A program made the translations under genes and the position numbers. Below the pieces are notes generated by a model. That model was not told the DNA's origin. It was given only the letters and a program-made list of their open reading frames with translations, and did no database searches. From Sphingomonas panacisoli (lineage in GTDB: Bacteria > Pseudomonadota > Alphaproteobacteria > Sphingomonadales > Sphingomonadaceae), in assembly GCF_007859635.1 (NCBI RefSeq), contig NZ_CP042306.1, positions 2,864,001-2,928,000 on the forward strand: 64,000 bases of DNA. Direction: 5' to 3'. This document shows, piece by piece, positions 1 to 11,153 of the stretch (position 1 is its first letter; each line of letters starts with the position of its first letter).

Positions 1-1
1 C

Positions 2-946
2 GCCGCCGCGTTCGCCTATTTCGGCTTTGCGGCCGCGACGGACCGCACCAACGGTGCCGCCCGGATACTGGCGTCCGTCGCCGCGCTGGCGTGCATTCAG
101 CTCGCGACCGAGACCGCACGGTTGTTCGTCGCCTATCCCTATCCCTGGCAACTCGCGCGCGTCGTCGCGATCGCGGTGCTTGCCGCGACGATCTCTGTCC
201 TGTTCGTCGCTTATGCTGCGCGGCGCTTCTGGCCCGCGCGGCGACGATTGATGGTCAGCATGGCAGCGATAGCGGCACTCGCTTCGGCGGTGCTGGTACC
301 CGTGTTCGACGGGCGAGCGCTCGGTGCGATCACGGCCGGCGCGGTCGCGGTAATGATCTGCGCCGCCGTCGGCGCTGCCAGAGAACGCAGCGGCAGCGCG
401 CTGGTGGCGCTGGCGATTGCCGGAACCACGCTCGTGCTGGTTGTCACGCAATGGGGCGAGCTCCTCGACACGAGCTGGTACCTGCTGGTGGCCGGAACGC
501 TGATCGTCTTGCTGGTCGAACAATTGCTCGATTTCAACCGCGTCCGCCGCCACGCCGCCAGGTTGTCCGCGCGGCTGCACAGTCTCGAATCGCAGGACAG
601 GCCGATCCTGCTCAAGGACGGCGCGCGCACGCATTGCGTCGATCCCGGCCAGATCCTGTCGATTAGCGCCGCCGACGATTATTGCGAAGTCCATCTCGCG
701 GATGGCCGCACCCTGCTCGTCTCCTCGACATTCTCGGGATTGCTCGCCTCGCTACCGCCGGGCTTTCCGCGCATCCATCGCAGTCACGCAGTCAACCGCG
801 TCCACATCGCCAGCGTTGCACGCGGCGCGTCGGGCCGCATGGTCCAGCTGAGCACCGGCAAGACGCTGCCCGTCGGTCGCAGCTTTGCGGCGGCGGTCGA
901 TGCTTGTGTGGGCCGCAACCCGCAACCGTCCGACATGCGGCTGTAA
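2..946 (+). CDS. Membrane-anchored LytTR-family transcriptional regulator (5' end outside window)
   Basis: The reading frame is already open at base 2, so the true start lies upstream. About 200 visible residues form several hydrophobic segments separated by short charged loops, followed by a basic linker (FNRVRRHAARLSARL) and a C-terminal LytTR DNA-binding domain. LytTR hallmarks are ISAADDYCEVHLADGR, then FPRIHRSHAVNRVHI and LPVGRSF near the end. Proteins of this architecture bind promoter direct repeats and sense membrane signals; in alphaproteobacteria they stand alone without a kinase. The target genes are unknown. It converges on the next gene with an 11-base gap. Confidence 0.85.
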   Translation, partial: AAAFAYFGFAAATDRTNGAARILASVAALACIQLATETARLFVAYPYPWQLARVVAIAVLAATISVLFVAYAARRFWPARRRLMVSMAAIAALASAVLVPVFDGRALGAITAGAVAVMICAAVGAARERSGSALVALAIAGTTLVLVVTQWGELLDTSWYLLVAGTLIVLLVEQLLDFNRVRRHAARLSARLHSLESQDRPILLKDGARTHCVDPGQILSISAADDYCEVHLADGRTLLVSSTFSGLLASLPPGFPRIHRSHAVNRVHIASVARGASGRMVQLSTGKTLPVGRSFAAAVDACVGRNPQPSDMRL

Positions 947-957
947 CCGCCCCGCGC

Positions 958-1758
958 CTATAAAGTCAGATAATCGCTGCACTCCGGCACCGGCCGGTCG
1001 GGGGCGTACGTCGTGCCGTTCCACGCGAGCGTGCGGGTATAGCTGCACGCCGGATCGCGTGCCCAGGCGAGGTTGCGCTTGGTCATCCGCTTGGGCGTGT
1101 TGTCGTCCGCACGGATCAGCGACCCGGGATAGGTCCGCGCCTTGGTGGCCAGCCGAAACCGCGGGCGCCCGCTCCGGGTAGCGGGATCGAGCGTCAGCGC
1201 GCAGGTGAATTCGTACAGGTCATGGCACGCCCCGGCGCGCTGCTTCATATCCCGCTCGCTGAAACAGGCGTGGATCATCACCGAGCCGCCGATCAGCGTG
1301 TTCAGCACTTCCGGCGGATCGGCGTTCGCGCCCGGCGCCAGGTCGTACAGCGTCAGGGTCTCGTTGCTCGCACCACCGCCCGAATAACCGGTCGTCTGCG
1401 TCGTCAGCGCCCCGACCAGCCAATGGCCGTTCGCCTCCTCGACGATGTGCTGCCACGGCGCGACGTAATAGGGCTCCGCCTCGCCGGTAATCGCGATCCG
1501 TACCGCCGGCTCGGGCTTCGTCGGCACGCCGTCATAGATCTCGACCGCCCAGTCCTTGTCCGCCTGCACCACGCGCATGCAGCGCCGCCGGTCGGGGGTA
1601 CAGCGCAACGCCGATCGCTCGCCCTCCTTCGCCGCGAACCAGGCGGGGCCTTTGACCGCGACCAGCGCCAGCATTCGATTGCCCGCGACATCACGCCCAG
1701 GCGCGGCAGGCGCGGCGGCGGCGAGCAGGAGCAGCGGAAGGATGAACCGGGCGATCAT
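958..1758 (-). CDS. Secreted protein of unknown function
   Basis: A 266-residue protein with a clear Sec signal peptide (hydrophobic stretch after MIARFILPLLLL, probable cleavage near APAAPG around residue 21). The mature part has six or more cysteines in the C-terminal half (for example MIHACFSERD, AGACHDLYEFTCAL, DPACSYT), which would suit periplasmic disulphides. I do not recognise a domain. It stands alone between two plus-strand genes. It could be a periplasmic or surface protein; no enzymatic motif is visible. Confidence 0.6.
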   Translation of the reverse strand: MIARFILPLLLLAAAAPAAPGRDVAGNRMLALVAVKGPAWFAAKEGERSALRCTPDRRRCMRVVQADKDWAVEIYDGVPTKPEPAVRIAITGEAEPYYVAPWQHIVEEANGHWLVGALTTQTTGYSGGGASNETLTLYDLAPGANADPPEVLNTLIGGSVMIHACFSERDMKQRAGACHDLYEFTCALTLDPATRSGRPRFRLATKARTYPGSLIRADDNTPKRMTKRNLAWARDPACSYTRTLAWNGTTYAPDRPVPECSDYLTL

Positions 1759-1926
1759 GCCGCGATCCTATCGCACCCGTGGCGACGACACCACGTCGCG
1801 CATCGCCTCCGTTACCCGAGCCGGCTACGACCAAGAGCTAATTGATTTTGTGCCATTTTATCCGCATCGACGGAGTCGAAGGGACCACTCGGCCGCGATC
1901 GAGCATCGCAACATAGGAACGTGTTG

Positions 1927-2442
1927 ATGGCGATGATCGCCCGATTGGGACTGAAGGCGCGGGATCCGCGCACCACGGTATTGCTGCCGTCGCGCATGCG
2001 GATCGAGTCCGCGTGGTCCGATGCGTGCATCCACAATGTTTCCGCACGCGGCCTGCTCGTGTCGGCCGACGACGCACCGCGCGCCGGCGCCTATGTCGAG
2101 ATACGGCGCGGCCGCGCGGTGATCATCGGGCGCGCGGTTTGGCAGAAGGACCGCTTCTTCGGCGTCCGAACCCAGGACCGTATCTACCTCGCGGTACTGC
2201 AGGGCGGCCCCGCGCAGAACGACAACGCCCCGCGCAACGACCGCCGCCACGCCGACCGCTATCAGCAAGATGCCGCGGTCGCGCGCTCGCTCGAACGCAA
2301 TCGCGCCTTCGCCCGGCTGTTCCAGTTCGGGGTGGTCGCACTCGGCGTGGGTTTCGTCGGGTGGATCGCGGCAAGCTCGGTCTACAGCGTCTTGTCGAAA
2401 CCCGCCGAGCGCATCACCAACGCGATGGCCGCCGCGCGCTGA
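1927..2442 (+). CDS. PilZ-domain-like protein with C-terminal membrane segment
   Basis: A 171-residue protein. The N-terminal half resembles the divergent sphingomonad PilZ fold: LPSRMRIE, then the NVSARGLLV strand and a short beta-barrel ending [18 protein letters not shown] canonical RxxxR / DxSxxG c-di-GMP site is only partly conserved, so nucleotide binding is uncertain. A single hydrophobic helix lies near residues 130-150 ([18 protein letters not shown]). ATG 1927 is preferred over GTG 1921 because AGGAAC sits 6-7 bases before it. It precedes uvrA but is separated by about 110 bases holding an SOS box. Confidence 0.65.
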   Translation: MAMIARLGLKARDPRTTVLLPSRMRIESAWSDACIHNVSARGLLVSADDAPRAGAYVEIRRGRAVIIGRAVWQKDRFFGVRTQDRIYLAVLQGGPAQNDNAPRNDRRHADRYQQDAAVARSLERNRAFARLFQFGVVALGVGFVGWIAASSVYSVLSKPAERITNAMAAAR

Positions 2443-2448
2443 CGCGCG

Positions 2449-2474
2449 CCAACCTTCTCCATTGTCGCGCGTTG
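2449..2474 (+). promoter_or_regulatory. Possible EcfG (general stress sigma) promoter-like site
   Basis: CCAAC (2449-2453), 16 bases, then CGTTG (2470-2474). Alphaproteobacterial EcfG promoters are GGAAC-N16/17-CGTT, so the -35 differs at two positions. The same arrangement recurs before two other genes in this window (8485-8510 and 8923-8948). It would drive uvrA about 80 bases downstream. Sequence match only. Confidence 0.25.
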
Positions 2475-2527
2475 AAGCGGGATGCCTGCATCCCCATTTC
2501 ACGCGTTCGCCGCGGCTATTGTCAGCG

Positions 2528-2542
2528 GAACATCAATGGAAC
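2528..2542 (+). promoter_or_regulatory. LexA (SOS) box upstream of uvrA
   Basis: GAAC (2528-2531), seven bases, GAAC (2539-2542). This is the reverse complement of GTTC-N7-GTTC, the established alphaproteobacterial LexA operator. It ends 12 bases before the uvrA start codon, where repressor would block transcription or an overlapping promoter. It predicts DNA-damage induction of uvrA. Confidence 0.75.
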
Positions 2543-2554
2543 ATAACTAGGCTT

Positions 2555-5589
<3,035 letters not shown>

Positions 5590-5597
5590 GGGGACGC

Positions 5598-7404
5598 GTG
5601 TGGATTTCTAAATTTCGCCTGACTAATTTCACGTCTTTTGAGGATTCCGGCTGGATTGAATTAGATAAGGCTATCAATTTATTTATAGGGCAGAATAATT
5701 CTGGAAAAAGCGCCTTATTGAAGGGCTTGAGTTTTCCTTTATCACAAAATCCGCATAAGAATATACAGGTTTTCAGGGGACATGGTTTAAAACAGCCTCA
5801 TCTTGAATTCGATGTAACGACTTCTTCTTCTGGATTATTTAATAAGTTTTCTTCATTAAATTATTCTCCGACATTTCCAATTGGTAGCTTTGAAGACCAT
5901 CAAAGCGCGAGCCTATTAAAGCTTCTGTCAAATCCCGACGCTCCAATTGAATTGGAGTTTAGTCGCGAACCATCAGCAGATACTATTCCGCGCCAAGGAG
6001 CATCGATAGCCGAATTCCGAAATCCGAGTAATCAAATTAGTTCGAATTGAGATGACGCCGCAAGGAGCTCAGATTTCTAGTAGGGTAGGCGGGCCGGATA
6101 ATCTGGCGCAGTTATTTTCGGGACAAGCATCGGAGAATTTCTTCTACTTTGACGCTCAAAGACTGAACGTAGGAAGGGGGCCATGGGAATCTCCCGAGCG
6201 TCTCTTATCCAACGCCCGGAACTTGCCTACCGTGCTAGCGCACCTGCAAGGAGCTAGAAGACCTGTATTTGATTTGATCGAAAGGTTGGCAATAGATGTG
6301 CTTGGCGGCATTGACAGAATTACAGTAGCGCGCCGCCAGAATGATGACGAAATCCTCATTTGGCCGGAGCGGTCTGCTACGTATGAAGAACTGGCATTTG
6401 GCTTGAACGAAAGTGGCACAGGTGTTGGTCAACTTCTTGCGATAATAACAGCCCTGGTTACTAGCGACCAAGCTGTAATGGTTATCGATGAAATAAACTC
6501 CTTTCTTCATCCTGCAGCAGTCAAAAAATTAATAAATTTGCTGCGATCAGAATATAGTCATCATCAATATATCATATCAACGCATTCCGCCGATGTTATC
6601 GGTAGCTGTAACGCGGAGAAAATCTATATAGTCAAGCGAGAAGGCTTCAAGTCTACTGTTAGTTCTATATCACTAAAGGAAGCCAGAGACGCCAAGGAAG
6701 TTTCATCCATTCTTGGTTTTTCAATGATGGACGTCTTTGGTCATGAACGACTTGTGTGGGTGGAAGGGCCAACCGAAGAGGTGTGTTTCCCGTACATAGC
6801 ACGACGAAGTGATCTGCTAAGTCGTTCAGAAATTGGATTTGCTCCGGTGTTCGCAACAGACGCATTTTCCGGTCGTTCGGCTAGTCGATCGGCCACGGAA
6901 GTATATGAAAGCGCTGGAAAGCGACTAGCGCCGTTGTTGAAGGGGATGGCGTTTGCACTCGACCGCGAGCGCCTATCGGACGGAGAAGTAGCCCGGCTAG
7001 AACGATCACGAAGAAAATTGAGATTTCTCCCTCGGCGTTGTTTTGAATGTTATCTGATCCATGTCCCCTCCATTATAGAGGTTTTGGAAGAACTCGACGG
7101 GCGCCCAGTAAACAGGGACGCTGTCGCTGAGGCTTTAATGGCGGGTCGCGAAGATCGCTTCGGTGCCTCGCGCCAATGGAATGGCGATCTCATGAACGCT
7201 GCCTGGTTGAAGCGGGTAGATGCCGCGAAACTTTTGGAACACGTATTTTCGTCAGTTACCGAAAAACGAGTCGAATATAGGAAGACGCGGGACGGGATCA
7301 GTCTTTTGAAAAAGATTGCTGAGCAGTCACCAGATTCGTTGTCAGAGCTAGAAGATTTTGTAAAAAAGATCGTTGAAATCGCATTGCGTGATACCCCGCC
7401 CTAG
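5598..7404 (+). pseudogene. AAA (OLD-like) ATPase with TOPRIM-like C-terminus, frameshifted
   Basis: Two adjacent frames make one ATPase of about 600 residues. Frame one starts at GTG 5598 behind AGGGGGA and carries an SMC/RecF-type N-terminus (FRLTNFTSF) and Walker A IGQNNSGKSAL. It stops at 6050. Frame two is open from 6010 and contains the signature-like NESGTGVGQ, Walker B VMVIDEINSFLHP and the H-loop STHSADV. It ends in a TOPRIM-like tail: VEGPTEE, then FALDRE and CFECYLI, as in OLD/DUF4435-type nucleases. The DNA is clearly poorer in GC than its neighbours, suggesting recent transfer. OLD-type ATPases often act in phage defence, but no UvrD-like or other partner is next to it. Either a decaying foreign gene or an assembly indel. 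Confidence 0.75.
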
Positions 7405-7467
7405 CTACTGGCGGATGTCCAGTTTGCGACGTCCAGGACCCGCCGCGAAAGGTCCGCCGCGGCAAAG

Positions 7468-7560
7468 CCGCGTCGTCGGTCGCGGCTCTCCGCCGCGCCG
7501 GCCGGCCCCGGCTAGTTCGCTCGTGATTAGCTTGCGCTAATCACCTCGCCGCCGGGGCTT
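7468..7560 (+). repeat. 93-nt structured repeat, copy A
   Basis: Aligns without gaps to 8042-8134 at about 85% identity (roughly 14 differences by eye). It contains hairpin CGCGGC-TCTCC-GCCGCG, an invariant CGGCCGGCCCCGGCTAGTTC block, and hairpin TGATTAGC-TTGC-GCTAATCA. It lies between the ATPase end and the next gene start, so it may be a transcript leader, terminator or mobile repeat. Confidence 0.75.
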
Positions 7561-7580
7561 GTTCTCGCTACGTTCTACCC

Positions 7581-8018
7581 ATGCGAATCCCCCGCGACCG
7601 GCTCATCTTCCTCGGACTCGTCGCGCTCGACGAGGTGATGCGCGGGTGCGCGACCGCGCCGGCCAAGCCTACCCCGGCGCTGCGGGTCGTGCTGGCGATG
7701 CTCTACCAATTGTCGGACGGGCGCGACCGGCGCGTGTTCGTCGAGGTCTGGCGCACCTGTCGGCTCGCGCCCAGCGAGCGGCTGACCGAATATATGGCCA
7801 ACCACATCCGCACGACCGAGCTGCGCAAGTGCTGGAACCGCATCTGCACGACGCTCGAGGTCGAGCAGACCGATGACCTCGCCCGCCGCCTCGCCGCCGC
7901 CCGCCCCCGCGAAACCGAGCGGGAAGCGATGGCGCGGATCATCCGCGAACAGGGCGAGGCCGAGCGCGTGTGGAAGGCGCATAGGAGACAGAAGCAACAG
8001 TGCACGATAACCGGCTGA
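7581..8018 (+). CDS. Conserved hypothetical protein, flanked by the 93-nt repeats
   Basis: A 145-residue, mostly helical and strongly basic protein starting MRIPRDRLIFLG. No signal peptide, membrane segment or recognised motif. It is rich in Arg and Glu (AARPRETEREAMARIIREQG) in a C-terminal amphipathic, possibly coiled-coil helix. Its ATG lies about 20 bases after repeat copy A, and copy B begins 24 bases after its stop, so gene and repeats look like one unit. Coding bias matches the host (GC-rich third positions). Function unknown. Confidence 0.55.
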   Translation: MRIPRDRLIFLGLVALDEVMRGCATAPAKPTPALRVVLAMLYQLSDGRDRRVFVEVWRTCRLAPSERLTEYMANHIRTTELRKCWNRICTTLEVEQTDDLARRLAAARPRETEREAMARIIREQGEAERVWKAHRRQKQQCTITG

Positions 8019-8041
8019 GGGCAGCGCCGCGGGAGTAAATC

Positions 8042-8134
8042 CCGCGTCGTCGGTCGGCGCTCGCAGCGCCGCCGGCCGGCCCCGGCTAGTTCGCTTGCGA
8101 TGAGCGCGCGCTAACCACGTCGCCGCCGGTGCTT
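8042..8134 (+). repeat. 93-nt structured repeat, copy B
   Basis: Second copy of the element at 7468-7560. The first hairpin has a different sequence but still pairs (GGCGCT-CGC-AGCGCC), whereas the CGGCCGGCCCCGGCTAGTTC block is unchanged. Preserved pairing despite base change suggests selection on structure. The second hairpin is weaker here (AGCGCGCGCT core). Confidence 0.75.
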
Positions 8135-8190
8135 TCCTACAAGCGATCCCATGCGATATATGGACCGTCCTCCGATCGAAGGACGCCCTC

Positions 8191-8367
8191 ATGCCCAGTC
8201 CCCTCATCCACACCCGGATCGCGCTCGATCCCGGCCGCGTCGTGCGCCCGCTGGCGACACCCGATCGCGACCAGCCCGATGCCGTCCGCGACTGGCTGGC
8301 GCATCTGGCGGCCGGACGGCTCATCCCCGCCGCCCGCGCGCCGGCCGACGATGCGCGATTGGCCTGA
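8191..8367 (+). CDS. Small hypothetical protein (58 aa)
   Basis: Starts at ATG 8191 with AAGGA about nine bases upstream and ends at TGA 8365. The product is MPSPLIHTRIALDPGR..., with a helix (DAVRDWLAHLAAGRLIP) and an Ala/Asp-rich tail. It follows repeat copy B as the 145-residue gene follows copy A. Third positions are GC-rich as in real host genes. No domain recognised; moderate support from start context only. Confidence 0.4.
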   Translation: MPSPLIHTRIALDPGRVVRPLATPDRDQPDAVRDWLAHLAAGRLIPAARAPADDARLA

Positions 8368-8484
8368 CTTTCGCCTACCCTTCCGTCGGCGCCGGGGCGA
8401 CGCCGCTAGTGTAACCCTGGTGTCACCTTAGGCGCCGCTTACGCTCGGTCCAGCGCGCCGGATGCCGGTCTTGGCGACGCCGTC

Positions 8485-8510
8485 GCAACCTTCGGGCAGC
8501 GGCGCCGTTG
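8485..8510 (+). promoter_or_regulatory. Possible EcfG-like promoter
   Basis: GCAAC (8485-8489), 16 bases, CGTTG (8506-8510), 33 bases before the ATG at 8544. One mismatch to the EcfG -35 GGAAC, with a matching -10. Placement suits a promoter of the small membrane protein gene that follows. Confidence 0.35.
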
Positions 8511-8543
8511 AAGCACGAGACCTCAATCCACGGGAGACCCGTC

Positions 8544-8897
8544 ATGTCCAACCCCAGCCAGCGCCGCGACAGCCACGGTCGCTTCAAGCCCGACCACCGC
8601 ACCCGCAACCTGGCGATCGGCGCCGCGACAATCGTCGGGGTCGGCGCGGCCGCCGTGGTCGGCGCGCTGAAGGCCGGGCTGCTCGACCGCTTCTTTCCCG
8701 CGAAGGAGGGGCATGACGCGCCCGATTTGGCGCTCGACGCCGACACCCCCGGCACCGACCGCGCGCCCGACGCTTTCCGTCCCGATCCGACCGCGACGCC
8801 GACCGCGGGCGAACGGGAAAGCCTCCGCCCGCCCCCGGGCGTCGACAAGGGCTTCATGGCCGACGATCGCCGCGTCGAGGAACTGACCACCGGATAA
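8544..8897 (+). CDS. Small single-membrane-segment protein
   Basis: A 117-residue protein starting MSNPSQRRDSHGRFKPDH. The start at 8544 is chosen over the upstream in-frame ATG because GGGAGA precedes it by six bases. A basic N-terminus is followed by one hydrophobic helix (around residues 20-40, LAIGAATIVGVGAAAVVGAL) and an acidic, Pro/Asp-rich tail. This predicts a short inner-membrane protein with a disordered domain. Two small envelope-type genes (this and the next) each have an EcfG-like site upstream, so a stress role is an inference. Confidence 0.6.
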   Translation: MSNPSQRRDSHGRFKPDHRTRNLAIGAATIVGVGAAAVVGALKAGLLDRFFPAKEGHDAPDLALDADTPGTDRAPDAFRPDPTATPTAGERESLRPPPGVDKGFMADDRRVEELTTG

Positions 8898-8922
8898 TCG
8901 GCCGGATAATCGATTCGTCCGC

Positions 8923-8948
8923 GCAACCATTGTCCTGCCCGCGCATTG
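8923..8948 (+). promoter_or_regulatory. Possible EcfG-like promoter
   Basis: GCAAC (8923-8927), 16 bases, CATTG (8944-8948), about 30 bases before the ATG at 8978. It has the same spacing and nearly the same boxes as the sites at 2449 and 8485. Confidence 0.3.
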
Positions 8949-8977
8949 AGCGAACGGGGTCAAACAGGAGAGATGAC

Positions 8978-9400
8978 ATGCGCACCGTGACGATGGGGTT
9001 GCTGGCGGCGGCGGCCGCGATGACCGGGTTGACCGCTTGTGCCGACGATGGCGGCCGGCCGGGCTATGCGAGCGATTATCGCAGCTACCGAAACTACGAT
9101 TACGACCGGCCCGATCCGCAATATGGCAGCTATGACGCCGACCGCTATTATGTCGACAATCAGCGCTATCGCGAGCGCCGGCTGAGCCGCAACGACCGCA
9201 TCTATCAGGGCCGCGACGGGCGCTATTATTGCCGCCGGTCGGACGGCACGACGGGGCTGATCGTCGGCGGGATCGCGGGCGGCGCGCTGGGCGCGGCGCT
9301 GACCTCGGGCCGGTCGGAGCCGCTCGGCATCCTGCTCGGCGCCGCCGCCGGTGCTGCGGTGGGTAATGCGGTGGACAAGGACAACGTCCGCTGTCGTTAA
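8978..9400 (+). CDS. Glycine-zipper (17 kDa antigen-like) outer-membrane lipoprotein
   Basis: A 140-residue protein with SD CAGGAGAG just upstream. The signal peptide ends in a lipobox LTAC (cysteine near residue 21). A Tyr/Arg/Asp-rich central region (many DY, RY repeats) leads to a glycine zipper (GLIVGGIAGGALGAALTSG and ILLGAAAGAAVGNAVD) and ends KDNVRCR. This is the Rickettsia 17 kDa surface antigen/2TM glycine-zipper family, thought to insert in or brace the outer membrane. Its stop overlaps the convergent neighbour by four bases. The EcfG-like site upstream suggests stress induction. Confidence 0.75.
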   Translation: MRTVTMGLLAAAAAMTGLTACADDGGRPGYASDYRSYRNYDYDRPDPQYGSYDADRYYVDNQRYRERRLSRNDRIYQGRDGRYYCRRSDGTTGLIVGGIAGGALGAALTSGRSEPLGILLGAAAGAAVGNAVDKDNVRCR

Positions 9401-9999
9401 GCTGATGCGGGCGGCTTGGGCTTCGGCCTGAGCCGCCTCACCAGCTTGCGCAACGCCAGGATCGCCCACACCGCGAGCCCGATCAGCACCAGCGCTACGA
9501 CGCCCGCGACCGCGGGATGCGCCAGGACGAGTACCAGCAATCCGCCGGTCACGACGTCCTCGCCGCTCGACACCGCGATGTTGCTGAACGGCTCCGGGCT
9601 GACATTCACTGCGGCGCGCGTCCCCGCCTTGGCGCCATGCGTCAGCAACGCCGCGCCGCCGCCGAGCAGCAGCGCCGCGACTTGCCACGCGCCGTCCTTG
9701 GGATCGACGATCGCGAGCGCCAGCAACGCGCCGCCGACCGGCCGCACCAAGGTGTGCACCGCGTCCCACGCGCTATCGACCCACATCACCTTGTCGGCGA
9801 AGAATTCGGCCAGCGCGCCGACACCTGCGATCCCGATCACCCACCAATTGGCCAGCACGTCGAGCCCGTGAAGCCGCGCCGGCTCGGGCACCCAGCCGAA
9901 CCGCATCGCCAGCCCGACCGCGAAGACGGTCAGGTACAACCGCCATCCGCTCAACAGGCTGATGCTCGCCGCCAGCCCGATCATCCCGACCGCGTCCAT
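9397..9999 (-). CDS. DUF4126 membrane protein
   Basis: A 200-residue protein with about five to six membrane helices. Features typical of DUF4126 are the N-terminal ISLLSGWRLYLTVFAVGL helix, the acidic FFADKVMWVDSAWD region, and GTRAAVNVSPEPFSNIAVS between helices. A basic C-terminal tail (RKLVRRLRPKPKPP) should be cytoplasmic. The biochemical role of the family is not established. It is the only minus-strand gene here besides the reductase upstream; 32 bases separate them, so cotranscription is possible. Confidence 0.7.
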   Translation of the reverse strand: MDAVGMIGLAASISLLSGWRLYLTVFAVGLAMRFGWVPEPARLHGLDVLANWWVIGIAGVGALAEFFADKVMWVDSAWDAVHTLVRPVGGALLALAIVDPKDGAWQVAALLLGGGAALLTHGAKAGTRAAVNVSPEPFSNIAVSSGEDVVTGGLLVLVLAHPAVAGVVALVLIGLAVWAILALRKLVRRLRPKPKPPASA

Positions 10000-10031
10000 G
10001 GCGGCGAGCGTATCAGGCTAGCGCGCCGGCG

Positions 10032-11102
10032 TCACTCGGCGGGCTGAAGCGCCGGATAGTCCGAATACCCTTCCGGTCCCGGCGTGTACCAGGTCTTGAA
10101 ATTGTCCGGCGCCAGTTCGGCCCCGGTACGAAAGCGTTCGACCAGATCGGGGTTGGAGATGAACTTGCGCCCGAACGAGATGCCGTCGGCCAAGCCGCTC
10201 GCGACGTCCGCCTGCGCCGCCTCCAGCGTATAGTCCTGATTGAGGATCAGCGGGCCGGTGAATACCTCGCGGATCTTCGGGCTGAGCTTGGGCACTTCGG
10301 ACGCGCCGAACGTGCCGGCGGGCGACAGTTCGCGCAGTTCGAGGAACGCGATACCGAGGTCGTTGAGCGCCTTCGCGGCGGGGACGAATACCGCCGCGGG
10401 GTTGCTGTCGTCCGCCCCTTGCGTTTCGCCATTGGGCGACAGGCGGATCGCGGTGCGCCCCGCGCCGACCTCGGCGATCACGGCCGACACCGCTTCCTTC
10501 ATGAAGCGGATGCGGTTCTCCGGCGAGCCCCCGTAATCGTCGTCGCGCAGGTTCGTGTTGTCGCGCAGGAACTGGTCGATCAGGTACCCGTTCGCGCCGT
10601 GCAGCTGCACCCCGTCGAACCCCGCGGCTATAGCGGCGCGGGCGGCGGTGGCGTAATCCTCGATCGCCTGCTTGATGTCGTCGAGCGTCGCAGCGCGCGC
10701 CTCGGCATAGGGGTTCTCCGGCTTGTGATACGGCGCCCGCGTCTGCGACGACGACAGCGGGGTCAGCCCCGTCACATCGGGCCGCGCCAAGCGCCCCATA
10801 TGCCAGATCTGCGCGACGATCCTGCCGCCGGCCTTATGCACGGAATCCGTCACCGGCTTCCACGCCTCGACCTGCGCGTCGGTCCACAGCCCCGGCGCGT
10901 TGGGCCAGCCGAGCCCGAGCCGGCTCACGCCCGTCCCCTCGGTGATCAGCACGCCCGCGCCTGCGCGCTGGGTGTAGTAATCGATCATGATATCGGTCGG
11001 CACATGCTCGTCGGTCGAGCGGCCGCGCGTCAGCGGCGCCATCAGGATGCGGTTCTTGGCGTCAATATCGCCAAGCTGGATGGGATCGAACAGCGTGGGC
11101 AA
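10032..11102 (-). CDS. Alkene reductase, old yellow enzyme family (NemA-like)
   Basis: A 356-residue FMN-dependent flavoprotein, full length for the family, which uses NAD(P)H to reduce activated C=C bonds or nitro groups. Seen: the N-terminal LFDPIQLGDIDAKNRILMAPLTR strand, the HGANGYLIDQF substrate-binding His-Asn pair, DDYGGSPENR, and the C-terminal FMN phosphate site DGISFGRKFISNPDL. TIM-barrel cytoplasmic enzyme. The exact substrate cannot be told from sequence. Divergent from the EamA transporter with about 50 bases between starts. Confidence 0.9.
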   Translation of the reverse strand: MPTLFDPIQLGDIDAKNRILMAPLTRGRSTDEHVPTDIMIDYYTQRAGAGVLITEGTGVSRLGLGWPNAPGLWTDAQVEAWKPVTDSVHKAGGRIVAQIWHMGRLARPDVTGLTPLSSSQTRAPYHKPENPYAEARAATLDDIKQAIEDYATAARAAIAAGFDGVQLHGANGYLIDQFLRDNTNLRDDDYGGSPENRIRFMKEAVSAVIAEVGAGRTAIRLSPNGETQGADDSNPAAVFVPAAKALNDLGIAFLELRELSPAGTFGASEVPKLSPKIREVFTGPLILNQDYTLEAAQADVASGLADGISFGRKFISNPDLVERFRTGAELAPDNFKTWYTPGPEGYSDYPALQPAE

Positions 11103-11153
11103 ACGGGCCTCCCTTTGTAAATGACGCGGGCGAGATAGGTGTTATGGGGCGGC

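Noticed and set aside
211-630. Long minus-strand open frame opposite the LytTR gene, and many similar frames opposite GC-rich genes
   Set aside because: Antisense shadows of GC-rich coding; low-complexity Arg/Ala/Ser composition, no motifs, no SD.
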